Positions 27,430 to 37,252 of a DNA stretch of 64,000 bases are shown in pieces. Within the stretch, counting starts at the first letter, position 1. Every line of letters begins with the position of its first letter. Source of the DNA: Proteus alimentorum. GTDB taxonomy: Bacteria; Pseudomonadota; Gammaproteobacteria; Enterobacterales; Enterobacteriaceae. The position numbers and the translations under genes were made by a program. Where the stretch lies: positions 372,001 to 436,000 of the forward strand of contig NZ_NBVR01000018.1 of the NCBI RefSeq assembly GCF_002607735.1. Reading direction: 5' to 3'. A model generated the notes under the pieces. That model was not told where the DNA came from. It saw nothing but the letters and a program-made list of their open reading frames with translations, and ran no database searches.

Positions 27430-27788
27430 TGTAACAAACTCCATCATTGTCATTTTTTGTGTGCAGATAAAATTAATTACTTCACATAATCGTTTGTTTA
27501 TTAAAGAAAATATTAGATTATCAAAATAAAGCCGCTTTCGATTGTAGCATTTAAGGACTAAAAACGAAGAAAAAGTAATAAAATGAGCGATAAAAAATAA
27601 GAAATGATAATTTGTATTTATATTTATCAGTGAGTTATATATTAAAAATAAATATAGAAGAGTTTAAAGGTTGAGGAGAAACGGCGAAGTTGAAAAATAG
27701 CAGGGAAGCAAAAAAGGAGAGACAGGCTGATACTGTTTAAATTTTTTACAGTATCAACCTTTAGCGTTAAGGGCGTATTAGTGTGAAA
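27430..27788. other. Promoter region of panBCD and terminator of pcnB-folK
   Basis: No gene is present. The left part is AT-rich and must carry the panB promoter on the minus strand. The right part holds the hairpin at 27725-27759 described separately. In E. coli panB follows folK closely; here about 350 bases and a terminator separate them. Confidence 0.5.
27725..27759 (-). terminator. Hairpin terminator after folK
   Basis: A 12-bp inverted repeat (GGCTGATACTGT / ACAGTATCAACC, one wobble pair) around an 11-nt AT-rich loop. On the minus strand it is followed by a pyrimidine-rich stretch with a T-run. Confidence 0.6.
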
Positions 27789-28283
27789 TTACCACTTTTC
27801 CATGCCATTTTCAGGCACTAACGCCAATCTATCTGCTAATAATTCGCCATCAGGAAAGCGAAGGTCGGGGGCTAATTCAGCTAATGGATAAAGCATAAAT
27901 TCACGGACTTTAAGCCCATAATGAGGTACGGTTAATCGCTCGGTTTGGATCACGTCATTACCAAATAACATAATATCAAGATCAAGCGTTCTTGGTCCCC
28001 AACGATGACCTTCTTTTCTAACACGACCTTGCGCTAATTCAATCGCTTGTGTGTTATCAAGCAACTCTTCTGCTGCTAATGTTGTATCAACCGCAACAGC
28101 GACATTAAGGTAATCAGGCTGATCTTGTGGTCCCATTGGGCGAGTACGATACCAAGATGATTGTGCAATCAATGTGGTTTGTGGGATCTCACTGATTGCC
28201 TTAATCGCTGAATTCACCTGATTTTCAGGTGAATCCAAATTACTTCCCAAAATGATATAAACACGATTTTTCTGTTTATTCAT
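27789..28283 (-). CDS. folK: 6-hydroxymethyl-7,8-dihydropterin pyrophosphokinase
   Basis: Folate pathway enzyme that pyrophosphorylates hydroxymethyl-dihydropterin. Family motifs are visible: [11 protein letters not shown] at the start, [24 protein letters not shown] in the middle, and [15 protein letters not shown] with the metal-binding DLDxD. The ATG at 28283 overlaps the pcnB stop by 8 nt and has GAGAG upstream, giving 164 aa; an earlier ATG at 28316 lies within pcnB. Confidence 0.95.
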   Translation of the reverse strand: MNKQKNRVYIILGSNLDSPENQVNSAIKAISEIPQTTLIAQSSWYRTRPMGPQDQPDYLNVAVAVDTTLAAEELLDNTQAIELAQGRVRKEGHRWGPRTLDLDIMLFGNDVIQTERLTVPHYGLKVREFMLYPLAELAPDLRFPDGELLADRLALVPENGMEKW

Positions 28284-29829
28284 TGGTACTCTCTTGTCTA
28301 GAGGCTGGTTTTGCACTTGGGTGACGAGGGCGTTTTCGTGGACGCGGACGTCTGCGAACCGGTGCTTGGCCTAATTCAGAAACCATTGAGCGTTGTTGGG
28401 TATTGTTAGAGGCTTGGAAATCAGCCCACCAACTTGCTAACGCTTCAAGCTCTGGATTGCGTTGTACATTGGCACGTAATTCCAGTAAATCGAACGCTGC
28501 ACGGAATTTAGGGTGCTCAAGTAATTTATTTGCACGACGACCTTGGCGTTTAGGTAAACGTTGCTGTAATTGCCAGATATCACGCATTGTTGTGGTAATG
28601 CGTTTTGGTATCGCAATAGTACGGCATTGCTCATCTAAAATATCGTTCATCGCCATAGCGAAAGAGTCATAGTAAGAAAGGCCACTTTCTTGGACTAATT
28701 TTTCGGCATGTTCAATTAATGGATACCACAGCATCGCCGCAAATAAGAACGCTGGATTGACTCGCATCTCTTTATTGATGCGATAGTCCGTGTTTTTGAG
28801 AACTTGAGCTAACATTCTCTCCATCGGCGTATCATGTTGCTCTGTCATTTTAGAAGCAATCAGCGGAAACAGTGGCTCAAGTAATTGATGACGGCACATT
28901 AACTTGTAAGTTTTGTAGCCTTGCCCTGTTTGTAATAATTTTAGCGACTCTTCAAAAAGACGCGCTGATGGAATATTACGTAATAGGGGGGCTAGTCTGC
29001 CAATGGGCTCTGCAGTTTCTGGCGCAATTTGCATATCCAATTTGCTCGCAAAGCGAATGGCTCTAAGCATTCTGACGGGATCTTCGCGATAGCGGGTTTC
29101 AGGATCGCCAATTAAGCGAATAATTCCCGCTTTCAGATCCGCTAAACCGCCAACATAATCACGTACAGCAAAATCATCAACACCGTAATAGAGGCTGTTT
29201 AATGTAAAGTCACGACGAATGGCATCTTCTTCAATTGAGCCAAAAATATTGTCGCGCAGTAACATGCCGCTTTGTGCTTGCTGGGATTGGTTGTTGTCTG
29301 AAACTTCATGATCTTCATGAGAGCCACGGAACGTTGCAACTTCAATCACTTCAGGGCCAAACATAATATGAGCAAGACGGAAACGACGACCGACTAAACG
29401 GCTATTGCGGAATAATCGACGGACATCTTCAGGTGTTGCATTAGTGGCAATATCAAAATCTTTTGGTTTTTTTCCCAGTAATAAGTCACGGACACCACCA
29501 CCAACTAAATAAGCCTGAAAGCCAGAGTTATTTAGGCGATAAAGCACTTTTAATGCATTATCACTGATGTCTTTACGTGAAATTGGGTGTTGATCTCTTG
29601 GGATCACAGTCATTGGCAAATCACTCCCGTTCGCCTTTTCTTTATTACTCTTTTTTTTACGGGGACGGTCTGCGGATATAGCAGGACGCCGACGCACAGG
29701 TTTCTGTGTTTCTTGTATTGGTCGGTCAGATGCAGTGACTGGCCTTTCACTCGCTACCGGTTGTGTGTCTGATGACGTTGTTTGTCGTCCTAGCAGATTA
29801 CGGCAGAAATGTGCTACTCGATTAAAAAT
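28276..29829 (-). CDS. pcnB: Poly(A) polymerase I, with an AUU start codon
   Basis: Adds poly(A) tails to RNA 3' ends and so promotes decay. The nucleotidyltransferase motif [17 protein letters not shown] (110-126) holds the catalytic Asp pair, and [11 protein letters not shown] and [12 protein letters not shown]-type segments follow. The E. coli protein starts FTRVANFCR from an AUU codon. Here FNRVAHFCR is preceded by ATT at 29827-29829 with GAGGTG 5 nt upstream and no suitable ATG nearby, so AUU is the likely start (517 aa). A frame to 29883 exists but has no support. Compared with E. coli, about 45 extra Pro/Arg/Lys-rich residues lie near 16-70. Operon with folK. Confidence 0.92.
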   Translation of the reverse strand: MFNRVAHFCRNLLGRQTTSSDTQPVASERPVTASDRPIQETQKPVRRRPAISADRPRKKKSNKEKANGSDLPMTVIPRDQHPISRKDISDNALKVLYRLNNSGFQAYLVGGGVRDLLLGKKPKDFDIATNATPEDVRRLFRNSRLVGRRFRLAHIMFGPEVIEVATFRGSHEDHEVSDNNQSQQAQSGMLLRDNIFGSIEEDAIRRDFTLNSLYYGVDDFAVRDYVGGLADLKAGIIRLIGDPETRYREDPVRMLRAIRFASKLDMQIAPETAEPIGRLAPLLRNIPSARLFEESLKLLQTGQGYKTYKLMCRHQLLEPLFPLIASKMTEQHDTPMERMLAQVLKNTDYRINKEMRVNPAFLFAAMLWYPLIEHAEKLVQESGLSYYDSFAMAMNDILDEQCRTIAIPKRITTTMRDIWQLQQRLPKRQGRRANKLLEHPKFRAAFDLLELRANVQRNPELEALASWWADFQASNNTQQRSMVSELGQAPVRRRPRPRKRPRHPSAKPASRQESTNE

Positions 29830-29920
29830 ATGACACCTCGAATAATAAATTCTAATAATTAAAAAAATTAAGCGGCTAATCATAGCCTACTGAACATTTT
29901 TTGAGAATGCTTTGTGTGGT

Positions 29921-30883
29921 TTATTCATACCCTTGTTGCTGATGATTTTGTTTTAAAATCTCAGAAGGTGACCACTGCGCTATCGCAATCTCTAACAATG
30001 ATGCTAACGAATAATCTTGCCAACCCGCAATAATAGGCTGATTAAGAAAGCGTAAAGCATCGATAATGACGGGTCTTGGATCAGTATCTGGCAACGCATG
30101 TGCGTGATTTTGTTTTGATAATTTATTACCGTCATGATTTATTGCTAAAGGTAAATGAGCATAACGTGGAATAGGTAAATTCAGTTGTTTATGTAAACTG
30201 ATTTGTCGCAATGTGGGATCAAGTAGATCAGCACCTCTAACAACTTCGGTTACACCCTGATAATTATCATCAATCACCGTCACTAGATTATACGCAAATA
30301 AGTTATCTTTTCTGTGAATAATCATATCTTCTAACACGATAGACGTACTCTTTGAATAATACGTACCTTGAATGATATCTTCAAAATGATAAACAGGATG
30401 CTGTTGGATCAACCTCCATGCACTCTCTTTATCAAAAGGTGTCACATTATTTGTGAGCGACTCGCGATGACGACAGTGGTTATCATACACGCCCCCTAAG
30501 TCATGTAAACGATGACGGCTACAATGACAGTGGTAGCAAACACCTTCTTTCCAAAGTGTGTGTAAAATTTCACGGTAAGCATCATGGCGTTGCGATTGAT
30601 AGAGGATTTCTTTATCCCAGAACAAACCATAATGTTCTAATGTGCGAATAATTTGGGATGCAGTGCCGGGAGGTTCTCTCTGAGGGTCGATATCATCAAT
30701 GCGTAGAAGCCAACGCCCATGATGCGTGCGAGCTTGAAGATAACTGCCAAGTGCAGTAACCAATGAGCCAAAATGAAGTTGACCCGTTGGCGATGGCGCA
30801 AAGCGCCCAATATAGTCTGTAATCTCGTGCATCGAAAGATTCAGATTAACGCCCCAACGTATTAGGCTGAGGCGTTTGCTCAT
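29921..30883 (-). CDS. gluQRS: Glutamyl-Q tRNA(Asp) synthetase
   Basis: Attaches glutamate to the queuosine base in the anticodon of tRNA(Asp). It is a truncated GluRS: the catalytic half is present, with the HIGH-like RFAPSPTGQLHFGS and KMSKS-like KLSKQNHAHAL, but there is no anticodon-binding domain. The zinc ligands CHCSRHR and YDNHC are in the middle. Start is uncertain: 30883 lies 2 nt after the dksA stop (coupled), while an ATG at 30832 (MHEITDYIGRF) fits the family better but has no Shine-Dalgarno. Confidence 0.92.
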   Translation of the reverse strand: MSKRLSLIRWGVNLNLSMHEITDYIGRFAPSPTGQLHFGSLVTALGSYLQARTHHGRWLLRIDDIDPQREPPGTASQIIRTLEHYGLFWDKEILYQSQRHDAYREILHTLWKEGVCYHCHCSRHRLHDLGGVYDNHCRHRESLTNNVTPFDKESAWRLIQQHPVYHFEDIIQGTYYSKSTSIVLEDMIIHRKDNLFAYNLVTVIDDNYQGVTEVVRGADLLDPTLRQISLHKQLNLPIPRYAHLPLAINHDGNKLSKQNHAHALPDTDPRPVIIDALRFLNQPIIAGWQDYSLASLLEIAIAQWSPSEILKQNHQQQGYE

Positions 30884-30885
30884 TA

Positions 30886-31341
30886 TTAGCCAGCCATCTG
30901 CTTTTCACGGATTTCAGCTAATGTTTTACAGTCGATACATAAATCGGCAGTAGGGCGAGCTTCTAAACGGCGAATACCGATTTCCACGCCACAAGATTCA
31001 CAGAAACCAAAGTCATCATCTTCGACTTTTTTCAGTGTCTTCTCGATTTTCTTAATGAGTTTACGTTCACGATCACGGTTACGCAGCTCAAGACTGAATT
31101 CTTCTTCTTGTGCAGCACGGTCAACGGGATCGGGGAAGTTTGCCGCCTCATCTTGCATATGAGTAACGGTGCGGTTGACTTCATCCCTGAGCTGATTGCG
31201 CCAAGATTCAAGTATTAGCTTAAAATGCGCTAATTGGGCTTCGTTCATGTACTCTTCGCCCGCTTTTTCCTGATATGGCTCAACGCCAGCAATAGCGAGA
31301 ATGCTCATGGACGATGTTTTACGCTTTTGCCCTTCTTGCAT
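30886..31341 (-). CDS. dksA: RNA polymerase-binding transcription factor DksA
   Basis: Binds in the secondary channel of RNA polymerase and works with ppGpp in the stringent response. The 151-aa sequence is almost identical to E. coli DksA, with the coiled-coil tip Asp pair in [15 protein letters not shown] and the zinc finger CESCGVEIG...CIDC. The ATG at 31341 ([11 protein letters not shown]) with GGAG upstream is the correct start. It is functionally linked to relA, also in this window. Confidence 0.97.
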   Translation of the reverse strand: MQEGQKRKTSSMSILAIAGVEPYQEKAGEEYMNEAQLAHFKLILESWRNQLRDEVNRTVTHMQDEAANFPDPVDRAAQEEEFSLELRNRDRERKLIKKIEKTLKKVEDDDFGFCESCGVEIGIRRLEARPTADLCIDCKTLAEIREKQMAG

Positions 31342-31535
31342 AATGCTTCTCCTACATACGCATTTCTGAATAATCCCCACCTTCAAAACAGGAAGGGAAA
31401 AAATAGGGCGCTATAAATAGCAGATGCCCGCGAGGATAGCAATTATTCCTTTAATAAGTTTTCTCATGGTGTGAAGGCACGCAAGTAAATGCCCTTTTTA
31501 GTTAAAAAATGCTTAACTAATACCATGAACTTCAA

Positions 31536-32246
31536 TTAACTATTTGAAATAAAAGGTAATTGCTGTCCAATTGTTAAATTGTATTCACTAATATTGATGC
31601 GATAACACAAAATTTCAACCCCTGCATCGATCGCTTCCTTTAGCAGTGAAGCATAGTTAGGGTCAATCTCTTTAGCAACAGTCACTTCCGTAATGCCAGT
31701 ATGGGGAACTGCGTAGAATAAGACAGCCCTTAACCCCAATTTTGCGATAGCGGTCAACTCTCGCAGATGTTTCTGACCACGTTCTGTCTTTGCATCTGGG
31801 AAATAGCCCATACCGTTGTCGAGTAAGGTGACTGATTTCACTTCAATATAACAGTCAACTTTATGATTTGATTTAAGTAAAATGTCAATACGGCTGTTCT
31901 CATTACCGTATTTCACTTCTCGTTTTATCTCGTCATACTCAGATAATTCTGGAATGTCACCCGCTTCAATTGCATCAGCAATAATCCCATTTGCTCTTAA
32001 GGTATTTACACAAATCCAATCCTTAGTTTGAGTCTGAGTCAGTTCCCAACTATGCGGATATTTTCTTTTTGCATTTGAAGAGGTGGAGTACCAAACGGTA
32101 TCACCGGGTGTCGCACATCCCGTCATTGCACCGGTGTTGGCGCAATGGAGCGTGAATTCTTCTCCATTAGGGGTAACAACGTCTGCTAAAAAACGCTTAT
32201 ATCGTTTTAGTAAAGTGGCAGATTGTAGCGGTTGCTCAAATTTCAT
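31536..32246 (-). CDS. sfsA: SfsA family protein (sugar fermentation stimulation protein)
   Basis: A 236-aa nuclease-like protein with the SfsA core: [28 protein letters not shown], the [16 protein letters not shown] stretch and [25 protein letters not shown]-type region. It has a restriction-endonuclease-like fold; its cellular role remains unclear, with a DNA-binding/regulatory effect on maltose genes described in E. coli. Divergent from hrpB, same neighbourhood as in E. coli. Confidence 0.93.
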   Translation of the reverse strand: MKFEQPLQSATLLKRYKRFLADVVTPNGEEFTLHCANTGAMTGCATPGDTVWYSTSSNAKRKYPHSWELTQTQTKDWICVNTLRANGIIADAIEAGDIPELSEYDEIKREVKYGNENSRIDILLKSNHKVDCYIEVKSVTLLDNGMGYFPDAKTERGQKHLRELTAIAKLGLRAVLFYAVPHTGITEVTVAKEIDPNYASLLKEAIDAGVEILCYRINISEYNLTIGQQLPFISNS

Positions 32247-32313
32247 GACAACTCCGATGAAAATACGACCTTTAATAAAGCGCTAATGCTACAATGCCTA
32301 GCCAAGAAAGTTA

Positions 32314-34764
32314 ATGAGCCATGGAGCCTGTGTGCATTTATTGCCAATCTTTGATGTAACAGAAAAAATCGTTACTGCGTTAAAACAATCCCCACAAGTT
32401 TTGCTTCATGCACCCACCGGTGCAGGTAAATCCACGGCGCTTCCTCTCTATTTACTGGAGCAACATTGCTTTGATGGCAAAATAATTTTATTAGAGCCGA
32501 GGCGAATAGCGGCTAAAAGTATTGCTTATCGTTTAGCGAGTCAGCTAAATGAAGACGTTGGCAATACGGTAGGTTATCGTATGAAAGCGGAAAGTAAAGT
32601 CAGCTCAAAAACGCGACTTGAAGTGGTAACAGAAGGGGTATTAAACCGAATGTTACAGCAAGATCCGGAGTTGGCTGGCGTCAGCCTTGTGATTTTAGAT
32701 GAATTTCATGAACGCAGTTTACAGGCTGATTTAGCGCTGGCACTCTTGCTCGATGTACAGAGGGGATTACGTGATGATTTGCGTGTTTTGATTATGTCCG
32801 CAACCTTAGATAATCAAAAACTTATCTCACTGCTACCCGATGCTCCCATGATCAGTGCGCAAGGGCGCAGTTATCCCGTCGAAAGAGTGTATTCTCCAAT
32901 CAATACGCATCAACCCTTTGAACAAGAAATTGCCACAATGGCATTGCGATTATTGGTTCAAGAAACCGGCTCTATGTTGATATTCTTGCCAGGAAGTGCA
33001 GAAATAGTACGCGTTGCAGATATTCTAAAAGATAAAGTAGATGACAATATTTTGCTATTCCCACTTTATGGCGCCCTTTCATTAACAGAACAACAAAAAG
33101 CGATTGAGCCAACAGAAAAAGGTTACCGAAAAATCGTACTCGCCACCAATATTGCAGAAACCAGTCTAACCATTGAAGGTATTCGCTTAGTCCTTGATAG
33201 TGCCATTGAAAAACGCGCTCAATTTGATTTGAAAAGTGGTGTCACTAGCTTATTACGTCAACGCATTAGCCAATCATCACAAACACAAAGAGCTGGGCGA
33301 GCAGGGCGTCTTGAGGCCGGTATTTGCTGGCATTTAATCAGCCAAGAACAGGCAGAGCGCGTTGCTTCTCATCAAATACCCGAAATTTTAACGAGTGACT
33401 TATCGCCGTTATGGCTTTCTGTCTTGCAGTGGGGATGTCGTGAGATTAATCAGTTGAGTTGGTTGGATACACCAACACCACAAGCATTACATGCCGCTAA
33501 AGATTTATTGTATCGTTTAGGTGCGATAGATAAACAAGGTGGATTAACACCACGAGGTTCACGCATGGCGCAATGGGGCATTGCGCCTCGATTAGCCGCG
33601 ATTTTGGATTATGCGAATGAGCAAAGTGACAATCATCTTGTTACCGCCGCACGTCTATGTGCCATTTTAGAAGAGCCTCCAAGAGGACAAGAAATTAATC
33701 TAGAGTGGATTACTCAACAGAAAAATACCTTCTGGACACGACGTGAAAAACAGCTTTCTCAACATCGAAAAGGAGCGTTTTGCCCAGCGTTATTAGGCTC
33801 ATTATTAGCGGTTGGGTTTTCTGATAGGATCGCTAAAAATCGTGATAATCAAGGACGTTTTCGTTTAGTAAATGGACAAGGTGCCATGATGGATGACGCG
33901 CACTCAATGAGTGATACACCGTGGATCTTAGCGCCATTATTACTACAAAATGCACATTATGCTGATGTCCGTATTTTATTAGCTTTGCCTATTGATATTG
34001 ATGAAATATCAGCTACCTTTCCTAAGCTTATTGAAAATAATACCACGGTTGAATGGGATGAAAAACGCGGTACGTTAGTTGCATGGCAACAACGTCAATT
34101 AGGGCGATTAACCTTAAGTCAGCACCAATTAGACAAACCCAATAAACAGCAAATGCAACAAGCATTATTGAATTGGCTGAGAGATAACGGTTTAAATGCT
34201 TTAGCACTTAGCGAAGAGACTCAACAGCTTTTTATTCGCCTTTCTTTAGCGAAAAAATGGTGTCCAGAAGCCTTATTACCTGATTTAGAAGAAACCGTGT
34301 TACTTGAAACTTTAGAAACATGGCTCTTGCCTGAACTGGGAGAAATCCAGACATTAAAAGCATTACAACAAATTGATATTAATACGATTATTAAAAACCA
34401 ACTAACATGGCATGAAAATCAGTTGCTTCAACGTTTATTTCCGACGCATTATTTGGCGCCGACAGGGACAAAAGTCATTATCAATTATGATTTGGCGTTA
34501 CCGCCTGTCATTGCGATTCGTATTCAAGAGGTTTATGGCGAACAGCAAAGCCCTATTGTAGCGAACGGTCAATTACCTGTTGTAATGGAATTATTATCAC
34601 CGGCTCATCGACCTATCCAAAAAACACAAGATTTGGCAACATTTTGGGCGGGAAGTTATAAAGAGGTGCAAAAAGAGATGAAAGGGCGTTATCCCAAGCA
34701 TTTATGGCCTGATAACCCCGCGAATACGGCACCGACTCGGCGAGTAAAAAAATATAGCCAATAA
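32314..34764 (+). CDS. hrpB: ATP-dependent helicase HrpB
   Basis: DEAH-type RNA helicase of 816 aa. Motif I HAPTGAGKST lies near residue 30, motif II is LDEFHERS, motif III SATLD, and motif VI QRAGRAGRLEAG; a helicase-associated C-terminal region follows. The biological target is unknown. The start is uncertain: ATG at 32314 has GAAAG upstream, while a GTG at 32332 (VHLLPIFDV) has a better spaced GGAG and aligns with the family start. Confidence 0.93.
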   Translation: MSHGACVHLLPIFDVTEKIVTALKQSPQVLLHAPTGAGKSTALPLYLLEQHCFDGKIILLEPRRIAAKSIAYRLASQLNEDVGNTVGYRMKAESKVSSKTRLEVVTEGVLNRMLQQDPELAGVSLVILDEFHERSLQADLALALLLDVQRGLRDDLRVLIMSATLDNQKLISLLPDAPMISAQGRSYPVERVYSPINTHQPFEQEIATMALRLLVQETGSMLIFLPGSAEIVRVADILKDKVDDNILLFPLYGALSLTEQQKAIEPTEKGYRKIVLATNIAETSLTIEGIRLVLDSAIEKRAQFDLKSGVTSLLRQRISQSSQTQRAGRAGRLEAGICWHLISQEQAERVASHQIPEILTSDLSPLWLSVLQWGCREINQLSWLDTPTPQALHAAKDLLYRLGAIDKQGGLTPRGSRMAQWGIAPRLAAILDYANEQSDNHLVTAARLCAILEEPPRGQEINLEWITQQKNTFWTRREKQLSQHRKGAFCPALLGSLLAVGFSDRIAKNRDNQGRFRLVNGQGAMMDDAHSMSDTPWILAPLLLQNAHYADVRILLALPIDIDEISATFPKLIENNTTVEWDEKRGTLVAWQQRQLGRLTLSQHQLDKPNKQQMQQALLNWLRDNGLNALALSEETQQLFIRLSLAKKWCPEALLPDLEETVLLETLETWLLPELGEIQTLKALQQIDINTIIKNQLTWHENQLLQRLFPTHYLAPTGTKVIINYDLALPPVIAIRIQEVYGEQQSPIVANGQLPVVMELLSPAHRPIQKTQDLATFWAGSYKEVQKEMKGRYPKHLWPDNPANTAPTRRVKKYSQ

Positions 34765-34886
34765 ATGAATATTACTCTAGTTTTATTCGTATTTGAGAGC
34801 TTTCTTGTGGGATCACACAGAAAAATAGCGACAATGTTAGGCTTCTTTATCCTGTGATAAAGGAGTTTTAATGAGAGATATCGTTC

Positions 34887-37193
34887 ATGAGTAGAAAGAA
34901 AAGACCAGTGAAACAAACCAAAAGAGGTCGTTCTTGGTTTTGGTTATTTGTCAAAATCGCCATTGTGGTTGCGGTTTTAATGGGTATTTATGGCGTTTAT
35001 TTACATTCTCAAATCAAAGAGCGCCTTGATGGCAATGTTTGGGAATTACCGGCTGCGGTTTACGGACGTACTGTGAATTTAGAACCGGGCATGAATTATA
35101 GCCAAAAAGAGATGGTGAGCTTACTTGAGGGGATGCAATACCGCAATGTGAACAAAATCACGCGTCCTGGCGAATTTGTGGTAAGAGGTAACGCGATTGA
35201 AATGTTGCGCCGACCTTTCGATTTTCCTGATGGTCGAGAAGAACAAATTTTAGCTAAATTAGCCTTTGAGCAGAATTCACTGGTTAGTATTACTAACATG
35301 GATAATCAGCGGCAGTTTGGTTTCTTCCGTCTTGATCCTAAGTTAATTACCATGATGCAATCTGCAAATGGTGAGCAACGTTTATTCTTAGCGAGAGATA
35401 AATTCCCACAATTATTAGTGGATACGTTAATTGCCACAGAAGATCGCCGTTTCTATGAGCATGACGGTATTAGCTTTTATTCAATTGGCCGTGCGGTATT
35501 AGCGAATTTTACAGCAGGTAAAGCGGTTCAAGGTGGGAGTACCTTAACGCAACAGTTAGTGAAAAACCTATTTTTGACTAACGAAAGAACGTTAAAAAGA
35601 AAACTTAATGAAGCCTATATGGCGATCATTATGGATGCGAGTTATAGCAAAGATCGCATTTTAGAGCTGTATCTTAATGAGGTTTTTTTAGGTCAAAGTG
35701 GCGATGAACAAATTCGAGGCTTCCCTTTAGCTAGCCTTTATTATTTTGGTCGTCCTGTTGATGAATTAAGCCTTGATCAGCAAGCGCTTTTAGTGGGGAT
35801 GGTTAAAGGTGCATCTGCCTATAACCCATGGCGTAACCCTAAAGCTGCGCTAGAACGTCGTAATGTGGTATTAAAACTGCTGCAAACCCAAGAGATAATC
35901 GACCAAGAGCTTTACAATGTACTTAGTGCTCGTCCTTTAGGTGTGAAGCCTCGCAGTGAAGCGTTAACGCCTCAACCTGCCTTTATGCAATTGGTTCGCC
36001 AAGAGTTACAAACAACCCTAGGCGATAAAGTTAAAGATTTATCGGGCACGAAAATTTTCACCACATTAGATCCTGTCTCGCAAGATGCGGCTGAAAAAGC
36101 GGTTGAAGTGGGTGTCGCTGATTTACGCAAAACACGTAAGATTAATGATCTTGAAGGGGCGATGGTGGTTGTAGATCGCTTAAGTGGTGAAGTGAGAGCG
36201 TTAGTCGGTGGCTCTCAGCCACAATATGCAGGCTTTAACCGTGCATTATCAGCTCGTCGCTCTATTGGCTCGTTGGCAAAACCAGCCACATACCTGACGG
36301 CATTAAGTGAGCCGGAGCGTTTTCGTTTAAATACTTGGCTTGCGGATGAACCTATTTCAGTGCCTATTCCGGGTAGTAAGCCTTGGCAACCTCGTAACTA
36401 CGATCGCGGTTATAAAGGTAAATTAATGCTGGTGGATGCATTAGCAACCTCACGTAATGTTCCTACCGTCAATCTTGGTTTAGAAGTCGGCTTAGATCGA
36501 GTGATCCAAACGTGGATTAATTTAGGTGCACCAGCAGAAAATCTGGAAAAAGTGCCCGCGATGCTATTAGGCGCATTAAACTTAACACCAATGGAAGTGG
36601 CTCAAACTTTCCAAACAATTGGTAGTTTAGGTAATCGTGCAAAACTATCATCATTGCGTTCTGTTATTGCCCAAGATGGTACAGTGCTTTATCAAAGCTA
36701 TCCGCAAGCGGAAACAACCGTTTCGCCTCAAGCGGCTTATATGACGCTATTTGGTATGCAACAAGTGGTAAACTCAGGTACCGCATGGCGTGTATTGAAA
36801 CCGAAATTTGGTAATTACAATCTTGCTGGTAAAACCGGTACGACAAACGATCTCCGCGATAGTTGGTTTGCGGGGATTGATGGCAAAGAAGTGACAATTT
36901 CATGGATGGGGCGCGACAATAATGGCCCAACAAACTTAACGGGTTCAACAGGGGCATTGTTGCTGTATCGTAACTATTTAGAGAATCAAGCACCGCTGAA
37001 ATTAAATCCACCCGCACCAGAAGATATCGCTGAAATGTCGGTTGATGCCCAAGGTAACTTTGCTTGTTATGGCGGTGGAGTGCGTACATTGCCTGTATGG
37101 ACAGCAAATCCAGATGGATTGTGCACACCCGTTCAGCAAGATACCGATGAAAGTGGCGCGCCAAAGTGGTTACAAGATCTGTTTTCTGAGTAA
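34887..37193 (+). CDS. mrcB: Penicillin-binding protein 1B
   Basis: Bifunctional peptidoglycan synthase anchored in the inner membrane by one helix (about residues 17-39). The UB2H regulatory domain follows, then the glycosyltransferase domain with E185 in ATEDRRFYEHDG and QGGSTLTQQLVKN. The transpeptidase has S462-L-A-K465, the SRN and KTGTTN motifs. At 768 aa it resembles the shorter form of E. coli PBP1B and lacks a long cytoplasmic tail. A terminator follows. Confidence 0.96.
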   Translation: MSRKKRPVKQTKRGRSWFWLFVKIAIVVAVLMGIYGVYLHSQIKERLDGNVWELPAAVYGRTVNLEPGMNYSQKEMVSLLEGMQYRNVNKITRPGEFVVRGNAIEMLRRPFDFPDGREEQILAKLAFEQNSLVSITNMDNQRQFGFFRLDPKLITMMQSANGEQRLFLARDKFPQLLVDTLIATEDRRFYEHDGISFYSIGRAVLANFTAGKAVQGGSTLTQQLVKNLFLTNERTLKRKLNEAYMAIIMDASYSKDRILELYLNEVFLGQSGDEQIRGFPLASLYYFGRPVDELSLDQQALLVGMVKGASAYNPWRNPKAALERRNVVLKLLQTQEIIDQELYNVLSARPLGVKPRSEALTPQPAFMQLVRQELQTTLGDKVKDLSGTKIFTTLDPVSQDAAEKAVEVGVADLRKTRKINDLEGAMVVVDRLSGEVRALVGGSQPQYAGFNRALSARRSIGSLAKPATYLTALSEPERFRLNTWLADEPISVPIPGSKPWQPRNYDRGYKGKLMLVDALATSRNVPTVNLGLEVGLDRVIQTWINLGAPAENLEKVPAMLLGALNLTPMEVAQTFQTIGSLGNRAKLSSLRSVIAQDGTVLYQSYPQAETTVSPQAAYMTLFGMQQVVNSGTAWRVLKPKFGNYNLAGKTGTTNDLRDSWFAGIDGKEVTISWMGRDNNGPTNLTGSTGALLLYRNYLENQAPLKLNPPAPEDIAEMSVDAQGNFACYGGGVRTLPVWTANPDGLCTPVQQDTDESGAPKWLQDLFSE

Positions 37194-37221
37194 GTAATCA
37201 CGTCGGTTAGCTAAAACAAAA

Positions 37222-37248
37222 AACGGCACGTAAGTGCCGTTTATTTTT
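37222..37248. terminator. Terminator after mrcB
   Basis: A perfect 8-bp stem (AACGGCAC / GTGCCGTT) with a 4-nt loop and a TATTTTT tail; its A-run also allows use from the convergent hip operon. Confidence 0.8.
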
Positions 37249-37252
37249 GTTG

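Noticed and set aside
36664-37164. 166-codon frame opposite the end of mrcB
   Set aside because: It overlaps the transpeptidase domain of PBP1B and shows no signal of independent coding.
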